From JASSUD01 sp031963045 (GTDB taxonomy: Bacteria; Pseudomonadota; Gammaproteobacteria; Burkholderiales; Burkholderiaceae), in assembly GCA_031963045.1 (NCBI GenBank), contig JASSUK010000037.1:1-50532 (forward strand): a stretch of DNA of 50,532 bases, in the 5' to 3' direction. A program made the translations under genes and the position numbers. Positions 7,485-15,644 of this stretch are shown one piece after another. The stretch's first letter is position 1. Every line of letters begins with the position of its first letter. Below the pieces are notes generated by a model that was not told the origin of the DNA, ran no database searches, and saw only the letters and a list, made by a program, of their open reading frames with translations.

Positions 7485-8612
7485 TCATACAATCTTCTGA
7501 TCAGCCGTCCCTTTCTTTACCTTAATCCACACTTCCAGGTACACGGGGCCATCAAATAGCTTCACCATATCTTCGCGCGCTTCGGTATTTATCTGTTTTA
7601 ATTTACTACCCTTAGCACCAATCACCATAGCTCGATGTGTTTCGCGTTCCACAAAAATGGTTGCAAAAATACGGCGTAATCGACCTTCTTGAATAAACTG
7701 TTCGACAGCCACGGTAGTTTGATAGGGCAATTCATCGCCGGTATGGCGAAATATTTTTTCACGCAATATTTCTGACGCTAGAAAACGTTCGCTGTGCTCG
7801 GTCAATGTATCGCTGTCGTACATAGGCGCGCGCAGAGGAAGGTGATGCTCGATCGTCTCTAAAAGATGCGCAATATCGTCAGGACGTTTTGCGCATAAAG
7901 GCAAGCATTCTGCAAAAGGGTACAGACTGGTTAGGTGGTCTAAAAATGCGGGCAACTGTTCACGATCGCCAATGCGATCCAGTTTATTAGCTAATACAAA
8001 AATAGCAGGCGTTCCAGAAACACGAGGCGCATCGGATCCTACCGTGTCGGCAGCTTCCGAAGTAGGGCCTTCAGAAAGGGCCATGGCTTCAGACGTATCA
8101 GAACTATCATCGCCTAGTGTAGGCAATTTTCCATTCTTTTTAAATTTTGATGGAGCCTTCATCCCTGGCAGAAGACCTAATACAGTATGGTCATCTGCGC
8201 CATAGCGTCCTGCTTCTACAACATAGAGCACTACATCCACACTAGCTAACGAAGCTTTAACCGCACGATTGAGTGAACGATTAAGTGTTCCACCATGTTG
8301 TATTTGAAATCCAGGCGTATCGACAAAAACATATTGCGCAGTAGGGCTCGTACGAATACCTGTAATAGGATGGCGAGTAGTTTGCGCTTTACGCGAAGTA
8401 ATACTGATTTTTTGCCCAACGAGTGCATTGAGTAAAGTGGATTTACCCACGTTTGGTCGGCCAATGATTGCGATGGTCCCGCAATGCAATGGCTTGTCAC
8501 TATTTTCGCTAGTGCTAGGGATGGAGGTAGGGTTGATTGCCTGTGCGCCTTCTTTAGCGCTGGTATCAGACGGAGTTTTGACAGAGTCAGACATAATAGA
8601 GAAATACTTCAA
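7485..8612 (-). CDS. era: GTPase Era with a linker insertion in the G domain
   Basis: Era binds the 3' end of 16S rRNA and aids 30S subunit assembly. GTPase motifs are G1 GRPNVGKS (51-58), the switch region with TTRHPITGI, G3 DTPG (98-101) and G4 NKLD (209-212); G5 reads CAK rather than SAK/SAL. The KH domain is marked by VIGAKGSKLKQI near the C-terminus. At 375 residues it exceeds the usual 300. About 45 residues are an N-terminal extension, and about 50 (roughly 150-199) are a charged, Ser/Glu/Asp-rich insertion between G3 and G4 absent from standard Era. It follows rnc by 25 bp, consistent with cotranscription. ATG codons at 8612 and 8594 are both possible starts. Confidence 0.95.
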   Translation of the reverse strand: MKYFSIMSDSVKTPSDTSAKEGAQAINPTSIPSTSENSDKPLHCGTIAIIGRPNVGKSTLLNALVGQKISITSRKAQTTRHPITGIRTSPTAQYVFVDTPGFQIQHGGTLNRSLNRAVKASLASVDVVLYVVEAGRYGADDHTVLGLLPGMKAPSKFKKNGKLPTLGDDSSDTSEAMALSEGPTSEAADTVGSDAPRVSGTPAIFVLANKLDRIGDREQLPAFLDHLTSLYPFAECLPLCAKRPDDIAHLLETIEHHLPLRAPMYDSDTLTEHSERFLASEILREKIFRHTGDELPYQTTVAVEQFIQEGRLRRIFATIFVERETHRAMVIGAKGSKLKQINTEAREDMVKLFDGPVYLEVWIKVKKGTADQKIV

Positions 8613-8637
8613 AGAAAAGAGGGGAAGCTCTGGGTCA

Positions 8638-9366
8638 TTACCCAGAAGCTTTGGATAGGGGCGCGCGTTTAATGGATACTCGGCGTTTTGCAGGCGCTTT
8701 AGCCTTGATCATTTCTAATACAGCATGCGCTGCAACTTGTTCTGCAAGGCGGCGTGTAGCTCCGACCCCAAGAGCGTCAAGCTTCAGATCTAAAATAGCG
8801 CACTGCACTTCAAAAACAGGAGGCACTGCACTGTCATCCATAGACAGCATAGTGTATTCGGGCAATGCTATTTTTTTATGCTGTAAATATTCCTGTAACT
8901 GGGTTTTTGCATCTTTTCCTGGTGCGCAGGGATCAAGCTTACTTAATATGGGCTCATAGATAGTTGCAATAACAGTATGTACCGCATCAAATCCACCATC
9001 CAAATATACCGCTCCCAGGATCGCTTCAAACGCATCCGCTAGCATCGAAGGGCGTTCTCTACCGCCCGTTTTACGTTCACCTGCCCCTAATTTTAAAGAA
9101 GGTGCTAGCGCAATATGCTGCGCTTGCTCACATAAAGTTTTCTGATTCACCAAACCAGAACGCATACGCGAGAGATCGCCTTCAGGCCATTGAGGAAAGC
9201 GCGCAAATAGCAATGCACTGATGATGCCATTTAAAATGGCATCACCTAAAAATTCCAAACGCTCGTTATGCGTTGCGCTATAGCTGCGGTGCGTTAGCGC
9301 GCGTTGTAACAAGGTGGAATCGACAAAATGATAGTGTAGGCGACTTTCGAGTTCAAAAAGAGACAT
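8638..9366 (-). CDS. rnc: Ribonuclease III
   Basis: RNase III cleaves double-stranded RNA in rRNA and mRNA processing. The signature NERLEFLGDAIL lies at residues 34-45 with its acidic metal ligands, and the second acidic cluster is in LADAFEAILGAVYLDGG. A double-stranded RNA binding domain follows, from DAKTQLQEYLQHKK to AAHAVLEMIKA, with a short basic tail. At 242 residues it lacks the long C-terminal extension often seen in free-living Burkholderia. It heads the surviving minus-strand series rnc-era; the signal peptidase gene lepB that usually precedes it is not adjacent here. Confidence 0.97.
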   Translation of the reverse strand: MSLFELESRLHYHFVDSTLLQRALTHRSYSATHNERLEFLGDAILNGIISALLFARFPQWPEGDLSRMRSGLVNQKTLCEQAQHIALAPSLKLGAGERKTGGRERPSMLADAFEAILGAVYLDGGFDAVHTVIATIYEPILSKLDPCAPGKDAKTQLQEYLQHKKIALPEYTMLSMDDSAVPPVFEVQCAILDLKLDALGVGATRRLAEQVAAHAVLEMIKAKAPAKRRVSIKRAPLSKASG

Positions 9367-9430
9367 ACGCCATCTGCAAAGTACATGAATCTCGCTCTCT
9401 AATTTAATACAGGGCGAGGAATGAAAACTC

Positions 9431-9472
9431 GAAACCTGCTTTAAGGAGTGTATTCCATTTAAAACAGGTTCC
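9431..9472. terminator. Stem-loop between mltD and rnc
   Basis: GAAACCTGCTTTAA (from 9431) and TTTAAAACAGGTTCC (to 9472) can pair with a short bulge, giving a stem of about 12 bp and a loop of about 13. It lies in the gap between the mltD stop and the rnc start, both on the minus strand. It lacks a strong U-run, so it may be an attenuator or mRNA processing hairpin rather than a terminator. Confidence 0.3.
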
Positions 9473-9506
9473 GAGGACCTATGCAGAATTTTAGCTCAAA
9501 GGGGGT

Positions 9507-9534
9507 AGGGCGTGTCCTTAATTGTCCAAAAGGA
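9507..9534. repeat. Single diverged arm of the 28-bp inverted-repeat element
   Basis: The segment starting AGGGCGTGTCCTTAATTGTC matches the left arm of the element at 3088-3231 with a few transitions. No partner arm is present. Like the full element, it abuts a gene end, here the mltD stop at 9540. Confidence 0.55.
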
Positions 9535-9539
9535 GCTAT

Positions 9540-11156
9540 TTACACTACGGGCTTGGCGGTTTTGTGTGTTTTGGTTTTTACCGTGTCGGATGCGCGTTTT
9601 TTTGCCGGTTGCTTAGTGGAGACAGCACTTGAGCGTACATTGCGCGAGGCCTGGGCGCGGCTATGTGTTTTTGCAGTCACTTTTTTTGCTCTAGGCGTTC
9701 CCGTTGTTTTAACACGAGAGGCAACCGCAACAGAGTGCGCTTTACCGCTGCGTACAACAGAGCGATTCGCTGTGGTATTAGCCACATGCAAAACGATAAT
9801 TTGCCCTGGAACCAAACGCGTACGTTTTGTTTTATTCCAAGTTTGAATCTGCGCAACACTCACCTGATAGCGTTTTGCGACGACCGACATATTTTCATGT
9901 TTGCGAATACGAAGCAGCATTTTGCGCGTAGCTGGAAGATCAGGCTCTATAGCTAGAAAAGCGCTCTCTGCTACTTCTGCACTAATGTCTTCATCCTCTG
10001 CATCCGCTGATTTTGGCACTAAAATGGTGGCGCCAGGCTTAAGCCGCATCCCAACGGGGATTTTATTGACTGCAATCAGTGTCTTGGAATTGACCCCTAT
10101 CTTTGCTGCAAGTGCAGCAGGACGCGCACGCTTGGCAACGGTATACGTGGTCCAACTAGACAAAGTACCTTGATACGAATTGAGATTTTTTTCAAAAGCT
10201 TGCGCATTTTCAAAGGGCAGCAAAATCTGCGGATGGGTTGCCCCCAAAATAACGGGTTTTTTGAAAGAGGGATTGAGCGCAGTAAACTCCTTCAGACTTA
10301 AACCTGAAAACTGTGCTGCGAGTTTGACATCGATATCACGCTCGGTAGTAACCGTAACAAAGTAAGGGTGATTAGGTATCGGAGGCAAGGTCAATGAATA
10401 GGCTTGCGGACGTGCAATGATATTTTTCACTGCCTGCAACTTAGGTACGTAATTACGGGTTTCTGCAGGCAATTTTAAGCTTTGATAGTCTGTGGGCCGC
10501 CCTGCTGCACGATTGCGTGCAATAGCGCGCTGCACATTGCCTTCACCCCAGTTATACGCTGCGAGTGCGGTAGGCCAATCTCCAAACATACTGTATAGCT
10601 TGGTTAAATAGTCAAGGGCTGCATTAGTAGAAGCCAATACATCTCGCCGCTCGTCTTGAAATATATTTTGTTTTAGATTGAACGAGCGTCCCGTTCCTGG
10701 AATAAACTGCCACATGCCTGCTGCTTTAGCCACGGACAATGCTTGTGGGTTATAGCCTGATTCAATAAAAGGCAACAGCGCAAGCTCCGTAGGCATATGG
10801 CGGGCTTCCAATGCCTCTACGATGTAATATAAATACAGCGCTGACCGTTCGGTCATACGCTGCACATAGTCTGGACGGGTGGTATACCAACGTAGCTGCG
10901 CATCTACCAAATTACCTTTCAGATCGGGTAGTTGATACCCTCGACGTATACGGTCCCAGATATCTCCTGAACCAGAAGCTAGCGTGTCACTATCCACATT
11001 GATGGGCTGATCTGCCGGGATTTTTGCTTTAGCCGCTTGTCTGAAAGAAAAAGGCGCGCGGTACATAGAGCTTGTTTTGTCGCCAGCGGGACCCGCACAG
11101 GCGACTAATAAAACACCAAGCAATACACTTAGCAGCACGCTATAACATCGTTGCAT
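9540..11156 (-). CDS. mltD: Membrane-bound lytic murein transglycosylase D (lipoprotein)
   Basis: MltD cleaves the glycan strands of peptidoglycan to 1,6-anhydro-muropeptides, the source of NagZ and LdcA substrates. The N-terminus is a lipoprotein signal with lipobox LVAC (cysteine 20). The SLT catalytic domain contains LALLPFIESGYNPQAL (catalytic glutamate 132) and KAAGMWQFIPGTG, followed by AAYNWGEGNVQRAI. Two LysM-like segments follow, one around TYTVAKRARPAALAAKIGVN and one around RKHENMSVVAKRYQVSVAQI. The last 70 or so residues are basic and Thr/Ala-rich. The gene diverges from the methyltransferase at 11309, sharing a short intergenic region. Confidence 0.94.
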   Translation of the reverse strand: MQRCYSVLLSVLLGVLLVACAGPAGDKTSSMYRAPFSFRQAAKAKIPADQPINVDSDTLASGSGDIWDRIRRGYQLPDLKGNLVDAQLRWYTTRPDYVQRMTERSALYLYYIVEALEARHMPTELALLPFIESGYNPQALSVAKAAGMWQFIPGTGRSFNLKQNIFQDERRDVLASTNAALDYLTKLYSMFGDWPTALAAYNWGEGNVQRAIARNRAAGRPTDYQSLKLPAETRNYVPKLQAVKNIIARPQAYSLTLPPIPNHPYFVTVTTERDIDVKLAAQFSGLSLKEFTALNPSFKKPVILGATHPQILLPFENAQAFEKNLNSYQGTLSSWTTYTVAKRARPAALAAKIGVNSKTLIAVNKIPVGMRLKPGATILVPKSADAEDEDISAEVAESAFLAIEPDLPATRKMLLRIRKHENMSVVAKRYQVSVAQIQTWNKTKRTRLVPGQIIVLHVANTTANRSVVRSGKAHSVAVASRVKTTGTPRAKKVTAKTHSRAQASRNVRSSAVSTKQPAKKRASDTVKTKTHKTAKPVV

Positions 11157-11205
11157 GAAAATCCTGATAAAAGGAAGGAAGGCTTTAAAGAGGTTCTTTG
11201 GCCTA

Positions 11206-11267
11206 TTGTAGAATCCATAGATTCATAACGCAATTCTACAAAGAAGTGCCCATGATATGCGTAGAAT
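11206..11267. promoter_or_regulatory. Divergent control region with TTGTAGAAT dyad
   Basis: TTGTAGAAT at 11206-11214 and its complement at 11233-11241 form a dyad in the 152-bp gap between mltD and the methyltransferase gene. A second TAGAAT at 11262-11267 could be the -10 of the plus-strand operon. Either arm could serve as a -10 for one direction or as a regulator site. No known consensus was matched. Confidence 0.3.
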
Positions 11268-11308
11268 AGCGTCCGTTTTGGCTCTCTTTCACGAAGGCTT
11301 TTCTCATT

Positions 11309-12109
11309 ATGAAGACGGATATCCCCTGCAAAAAAAATACCTCAGCCTGGGCGGACTCCGTTTTGGGTCGCTATATATTAGCCTGGGAACAAGAACAAAT
11401 TGATTCTGCAGTAGCAGATCTTTTTGGCTATCACGCTGTGCAGATTGGATTGCCAGAACTCGATGGGCTGCGAAATAATCGTATGACCTACCGGGGGTTA
11501 GCGTTTTCGCATCCGGCCAAGGCATGGACCAAAAAACCCCCAGAGCAAACAGCCCCTAGTATGCTGCATCTCGCCCTACCAGAGTTGCCTTTTGCAACCC
11601 AGAGTATTGATCTGCTGATTTTACCGCATACCCTAGAATCGACAGAGCATCCACATCATTTACTAAGAGAAGTGGAGCGCGTTTTGCTTCCTGAGGGCAA
11701 GCTCATTATTTTTGGATTCAATCCATTCAGTTTATGGGGAGTAAGAAATCGGCTGGCAGGTTTACTAGGCCATACTTTCTTGCCAACGGGTGCGCCTTTA
11801 ATTGAACTAGAACGTTTAAAAGACTGGTTAAGCCTCTTAGGCTTGGAATTAGAATTAGGACGTTTTGGCTGTTATAGATTGCCTGCACAAAGCCAATCAC
11901 TCCTCGACCATTTTAAATATATGGAAGCCGCAGGAGATAGATGGTGGCCGATTTGTGGCGCAATTTATATGCTCACTGCAACCAAGCGCGTACGTGCGCT
12001 TAGTTGGGTAGGCCCTGCTATTTCTTCCAAGGCTTTACCTGCACGCCCTGCATGGGCTACGCTAAAACAGAACACCCCCTTACCTTACCCAAAAGACAAA
12101 ACACCATGA
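11309..12109 (+). CDS. Class I SAM-dependent methyltransferase
   Basis: The 266-residue product matches the Methyltransf_11-type protein found next to rnhA in beta-proteobacteria. Visible features are LPELPFATQSIDLLILPHTL, with the acidic post-motif after the third strand, then HHLLREVERVLLPEGKLIIFG and FNPFSLWGVRNRL, the fourth-strand and fifth-strand regions of the fold. The glycine-rich SAM loop normally seen in motif I is weak. The substrate is unknown. The ATG at 11309 is the only good start, and the stop overlaps the rnhA start by 4 bp, so the two are probably translationally coupled. Confidence 0.85.
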   Translation: MKTDIPCKKNTSAWADSVLGRYILAWEQEQIDSAVADLFGYHAVQIGLPELDGLRNNRMTYRGLAFSHPAKAWTKKPPEQTAPSMLHLALPELPFATQSIDLLILPHTLESTEHPHHLLREVERVLLPEGKLIIFGFNPFSLWGVRNRLAGLLGHTFLPTGAPLIELERLKDWLSLLGLELELGRFGCYRLPAQSQSLLDHFKYMEAAGDRWWPICGAIYMLTATKRVRALSWVGPAISSKALPARPAWATLKQNTPLPYPKDKTP

Positions 12110-12582
12110 CCCTGGAATGTGCAAAAAATAATATTGTTGATATTTACACCGATGGCGCCTGCAGCGGCAATCCAGGCCCAGGAGGGTGGGGCGCTTACTT
12201 CAAATATACCTCCGGTGAAGAAGCACTCTGCGGAGGCGCTGCACAGACAACCAATAACCGGATGGAATTACTCGCCGTAATCCAAGCCCTCACCACCCTA
12301 AAACCTGGATACAGCGCTAATATCTATACCGATTCTCAATATGTACAGCTTGGCATAGGCACGTGGATTATCAACTGGAAAAAGAAAGGATGGCGCACCG
12401 CCGCCGGCGCTCCCGTTAAAAACATGGATCTATGGAAAGAACTAGACGCCCTAGTAGCCCTGCACACCCAAAAAGGCCAAACCATTCAATGGCACTGGGT
12501 TAAAGGCCACGCAGGAGATCCAGGAAATGAACGCGCAGACACCCTAGCCCGCCAAGGCATCTTAAAAGCCTCCAAAGCTTGA
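12106..12582 (+). CDS. rnhA: Ribonuclease HI
   Basis: RNase HI degrades the RNA strand of RNA-DNA hybrids. The 158-residue product has the full D-E-D-D set of active-site residues: IYTDGACSGNPGPGGWG near residue 13, RMELLAVIQAL, IYTDSQYVQLGI and GNERADTLAR, plus the basic handle region WKKKGWRTAAGAPVKN. I chose the ATG at 12106 because it yields the family length and overlaps the preceding stop as ATGA; the frame is open further upstream within the methyltransferase gene, but that part is not RNase H. In relatives dnaQ follows directly; here a 2.4-kb insertion separates them. Confidence 0.97.
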   Translation: MTLECAKNNIVDIYTDGACSGNPGPGGWGAYFKYTSGEEALCGGAAQTTNNRMELLAVIQALTTLKPGYSANIYTDSQYVQLGIGTWIINWKKKGWRTAAGAPVKNMDLWKELDALVALHTQKGQTIQWHWVKGHAGDPGNERADTLARQGILKASKA

Positions 12583-12598
12583 CATGCATATACAGAAC

Positions 12599-12730
12599 GG
12601 TAGGTTGGGGTGACGCAGGAACCCCAACACGCACACCACCAGCTCGCAATCATCGCTTTTGATCTGCATACACAGGTTTTAAAAAGACTGTGGTAATCAT
12701 GTTGGGGTTCGTACCTCACCACCAACCTAC
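12599..12730. repeat. Inverted pair of the dispersed GGTTGGTGGTGACGAAGG-type repeat
   Basis: A plus-oriented copy (12599-12634, TAGGTTGGGG then AACCCCAACACG) and a minus-oriented copy (12698-12730, CATGTTGGGG then CACCACCAACCTAC) flank about 63 bp. They match the core of the elements at 4610 and 15645, with the GTGAGGTACGAACC variant in the right arm. They lie just after rnhA and could fold into a large hairpin. Confidence 0.6.
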
Positions 12731-12747
12731 ATTCACGCTTTTCGCGA

Positions 12748-12993
12748 TTACAGTGCATTATCTACAACTGTATTGCCAAGAAAATTACTATTTGAATTAA
12801 GCATAGTATATATCCCACTCACTTGCGCCAAAATATTAGCTATATCATTGCGAATATCGTTATCACGTTGATTAGAGGCTGAGTCTTTTAGAATTTTTAT
12901 TCTTTTCTTTATATTGTCTGTTAACGTAAGGAAAATGTATTTTCCCTTAATGTTTTGATATCTTCGATCTGATAAGACAGCATAGCCCAGCAC
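12748..12993 (-). CDS. Small hypothetical protein (doubtful)
   Basis: An 81-codon frame with moderate Asn, Ile and Asp content and a helical middle (LTDNIKKRIKILKDSASNQ). I do not recognise a family. It lies in an AT-rich insertion between rnhA and dnaQ, next to IS debris and repeats, and may be a gene remnant. No signal peptide or membrane segment is seen. Confidence 0.3.
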   Translation of the reverse strand: MLGYAVLSDRRYQNIKGKYIFLTLTDNIKKRIKILKDSASNQRDNDIRNDIANILAQVSGIYTMLNSNSNFLGNTVVDNAL

Positions 12994-13118
12994 TGTAGCT
13001 ATGCTTAACTTTTTCCCAGGGTATTTATGGATAGCTTTAGCACCGTGCTCTCCTCATACTTTGCAATCCATCACCTAAGCCAAATCAGCCGCTATGCGCA
13101 TGCGAAGCAGAATAAGAG

Positions 13119-13214
13119 AAAGCGTTGAGCGCATTGCGTTCACGGGTGGATGCAGTTGAACCCACGATGGGTCCTATTAAAGCCGATGGCAAACTCGGCC
13201 AAAATGATTATTAA
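13119..13214 (+). pseudogene. C-terminal scrap of an IS5-family transposase
   Basis: The short plus-strand frame ending at a TAA (13212-13214) reads RSRVDAVEPTMGPIKADGKL, resembling the conserved C-terminal RRSAVEPVIGHLKxDxRM region of IS5-group transposases. Nothing upstream restores a full transposase. It sits 22 bp before the F-box-like/LRR gene and points to past IS activity in this insertion. Confidence 0.45.
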
Positions 13215-13236
13215 TTTTTTAATTCGTTTATAAAAA

Positions 13237-14373
13237 ATGCCCATCATGAAAATTACAAATGGACTTATAAATAAAGTTGCACCCTTCATAGATTCCTCTG
13301 TCGCACTCGTGAAAAATAGAGGAGTAGATACAGCTCGTCAAATACCACCGGAAGTGGTAGATATAATTTTAGCGTATGTTACAAAACCATATATCCCCAT
13401 AGAGTCTACACAAAAATTATTTTTGCTAATGAGAATAAATAGTACTTTTCTGAATCGAGTAAAAATAATATTAAAAAATGATGGTGTGAATTTAAATTGG
13501 AATAGAGATAAAGAATTTATTGGGAAAGTTGAGCAATCATTAAAATGGAAAAAATATATAAAATACTTAAGCAAAGTGAAGCAAAGAAAATGGTGTGATC
13601 ATAGCGTTGATGCGATCGTGAAAAATCGTATTTTACATCCCAATAAAATTGCATACGAGGTTAAAAAAAATCTAGAGAGAGTGCGGCATATCAAATTGAG
13701 TTTAGCCTACATAACCCCTGTAGGACGCCATGCAATATTGGATTCTTTGTCGAAAAGAACAGATCTAAAATCGTTGGATTTATATGTCGGTTGTGAGAGT
13801 CGCTTTGTCAAGCAAAAATATGCAGAAGCAGTTATAGAAATATTAAATAAAAATACAGCATTGGTTGAGATTCCGTATCTTGGATTTGTAGGAACTACAT
13901 TTAATATTGAAAAGCTCGATACGTTAATGGGGGCATTATTAAATAAAAAGGTTGGTGCTCTTAGTTTTGATATAATCAGAATGAATGAGGAAATTTTAAA
14001 AAAATGTTCTGAAAATTTAAAGAGGCTGGATGTTGATTGTTTGTCAATAAACTCTGCTGCACTCAGTCGTGAAGGGATGAAACTTTTGATTCTTAATCTC
14101 CCGAGAAATCTAAAGGATTTGTCATTAAAAGCCGATAATATTGATAAGGATATGGCGAAATTTATTTTCGAAAACTTACAAGGTACAGAGGTCGAATGTA
14201 TATATTTATCAAAAAATAATTTATCTGGATTCCAATTTGATGATTTGCGAAAAATTTCAGAATATTTATCTGTAAATGAAATACATTTATATCATTGTGG
14301 CTTGTACTATAAAAGATATGATTTTGCTGGCATGCTGAATAAAAATAAAAAAGAAATTGAATTTTTTTTTTGA
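13237..14373 (+). CDS. F-box-like / leucine-rich repeat protein, candidate effector
   Basis: A 378-residue protein with no bacterial housekeeping match. Residues 36-78 (IPPEVVDIILAYV, then TQKLFLLMRINSTFLNRV) resemble an F-box, which in eukaryotes docks Skp1 of ubiquitin ligases. From about residue 150 onward Leu-rich segments recur, such as LKSLDLYVGCES, LKRLDVDCLSINSAALSREG, NLKDLSLKADNIDKDMAKF and VECIYLSKNNLSGF, like LRRs of the ribonuclease-inhibitor type. The gene is markedly AT-rich compared with its neighbours and lies between IS fragments, suggesting horizontal origin. F-box plus LRR is a common layout for effectors of intracellular bacteria. F-box detection by eye is uncertain; the LRR part is firmer. 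A second start, ATG at 13246, is possible. Confidence 0.7.
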   Translation: MPIMKITNGLINKVAPFIDSSVALVKNRGVDTARQIPPEVVDIILAYVTKPYIPIESTQKLFLLMRINSTFLNRVKIILKNDGVNLNWNRDKEFIGKVEQSLKWKKYIKYLSKVKQRKWCDHSVDAIVKNRILHPNKIAYEVKKNLERVRHIKLSLAYITPVGRHAILDSLSKRTDLKSLDLYVGCESRFVKQKYAEAVIEILNKNTALVEIPYLGFVGTTFNIEKLDTLMGALLNKKVGALSFDIIRMNEEILKKCSENLKRLDVDCLSINSAALSREGMKLLILNLPRNLKDLSLKADNIDKDMAKFIFENLQGTEVECIYLSKNNLSGFQFDDLRKISEYLSVNEIHLYHCGLYYKRYDFAGMLNKNKKEIEFFF

Positions 14374-14394
14374 AATTAAATAATTTGGAAAATA

Positions 14395-14850
14395 GTGCTA
14401 GCCCTGATCCGAGTGCATGATCAGCTTGTCATCTTTGCCCAGACGTACACACGCCTTTTTAAGCATATCGCTCACCATCTGAATACTGGGCGTGTAGCCA
14501 TTTCATAGGTAATGATCTCTGCGCTATATAAATCTATAGCTGGTCTACACGAATATCAAAGTGGGCTGGGGTCTCCTGGTACGATAGCGCGTGCTTTCGC
14601 ATATGTTTCAGAACCGACCGTTTGAATTGTGCACTGTAATAACTGCGTTTCTTCTCAAGGCTCGTTTGACCATGTATTTGGTAAGCAGCTACCCATTTCG
14701 CACTGCTGCACTATCAATGCCGTACTACTTCGGTATCGCTCCCTAACTTTCTACTTCAGACAAACATCTCTGTACCACTGAAAGTTTTAATTCTTTACTA
14801 TACGCCTTCATAAAAATTTCTAAAAAGTCAGACCCAATGTCTAACTTTTT
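14395..14850 (-). pseudogene. Degenerate, internally deleted IS3-family element
   Basis: The minus strand codes, in broken frames, an orfA-like start (MKAYSKELKLSVVQRCLSE at 14811 downward, then a stop), followed by SLEKKRSYYSAQFKRSVLKH-like sequence in another frame, and then an orfB piece of the integrase core (AIDLYSAEIITYEMATRP and LGKDDKLIMHSDQG). The right end, near 14822-14850, has terminal-repeat-like sequence (TCAGACCCAATGTCTAAC). Multiple stops, frameshifts and a large deletion make it inactive. Confidence 0.65.
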
Positions 14851-14861
14851 AGGAGCAGACT

Positions 14862-14894
14862 CATGTGGGGTTCTTCCATCGCCACCAACCTACC
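14862..14894 (-). repeat. Copy of the dispersed CCCCAACATG/ACCACCAACC repeat
   Basis: CATGTGGGGTTC followed by GCCACCAACCTACC is a minus-oriented, slightly diverged copy of the repeat core seen at 4610, 12599, 15645 and 35765. It lies 74 bp before dnaQ. Confidence 0.55.
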
Positions 14895-14967
14895 TCTATT
14901 CGTTAGCTGACGGTTATAAAGAAAGCCTTAACCCATTCTTAAAAATTTTCAAACCATAGCCACAAAC

Positions 14968-15642
14968 ATGCGACAACTTTTCATCGATACCGAAACAACC
15001 GGCTTGTACCCTAACAAAGGCGACCGCTTAGTTGAAATTGCCTGTGTAGAAATGAACCAGCGCCGCTTAACAGGAAACACATGGCATTTTTACGTCAATC
15101 CTGGTCGAGATAGCGACCCTGCTGCATTAGCCGTTCACGGCCTGACCACTGAATTTTTAAGCACGCACCCTCCCTTTTCAGAAGTCGCAAAATCATTTTG
15201 CGACTTCGTACGCGGTGCCGAAGTCATCATCCATAACGCCCCCTTCGACGTAGGCTTTCTAGAAGCAGAACTCAAGCGCGCAAAGCACCCTAGCTTCACA
15301 TCACATTGCCACGCAGTAATCGACACCCTCGCACAAGCCAAATCACTCTTTCCAGGTAAGCGAAATTCCCTAGATGCGCTATGCGACCGCTTCAGCATCC
15401 CTCGCACCCACCGCACGCTCCACGGCGCCTTACTCGATGCACAGCTACTCGGACAAGTCTATCTGGCGATGACGTGTGGGCAGGAAGAGCTACTCATAGC
15501 TGACCCTCAAACAACGCCTACCGCTCAGCACTCTACAACGACCGCATCCGCCGCTATTTCCGCGCAAATTGCAGCTTCTCTGCGGATTATCGAAGCCACA
15601 GAAGAAGAGAAGGCAGCGCACGCTGCACTAACCAACTTTTAA
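14968..15642 (+). CDS. dnaQ: DNA polymerase III epsilon subunit (3'-5' proofreading exonuclease)
   Basis: The epsilon subunit proofreads replication in the Pol III core. The DnaQ exonuclease motifs are present: ExoI FIDTETTGLYPNKGDRLVEI near residue 5, ExoII HNAPFDVGFLEAEL near residue 89, and ExoIII HGALLDAQLLGQVYLAM with the catalytic histidine. The C-terminal segment, about 60 residues, is Thr/Ala-rich and should contact the alpha subunit. At 224 residues it is near family length. The stop codon at 15640-15642 lies 2 bp before the terminal repeat of the element at 15645, so the extreme C-terminus may have been set by that insertion. Confidence 0.96.
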   Translation: MRQLFIDTETTGLYPNKGDRLVEIACVEMNQRRLTGNTWHFYVNPGRDSDPAALAVHGLTTEFLSTHPPFSEVAKSFCDFVRGAEVIIHNAPFDVGFLEAELKRAKHPSFTSHCHAVIDTLAQAKSLFPGKRNSLDALCDRFSIPRTHRTLHGALLDAQLLGQVYLAMTCGQEELLIADPQTTPTAQHSTTTASAAISAQIAASLRIIEATEEEKAAHAALTNF

Positions 15643-15644
15643 AT

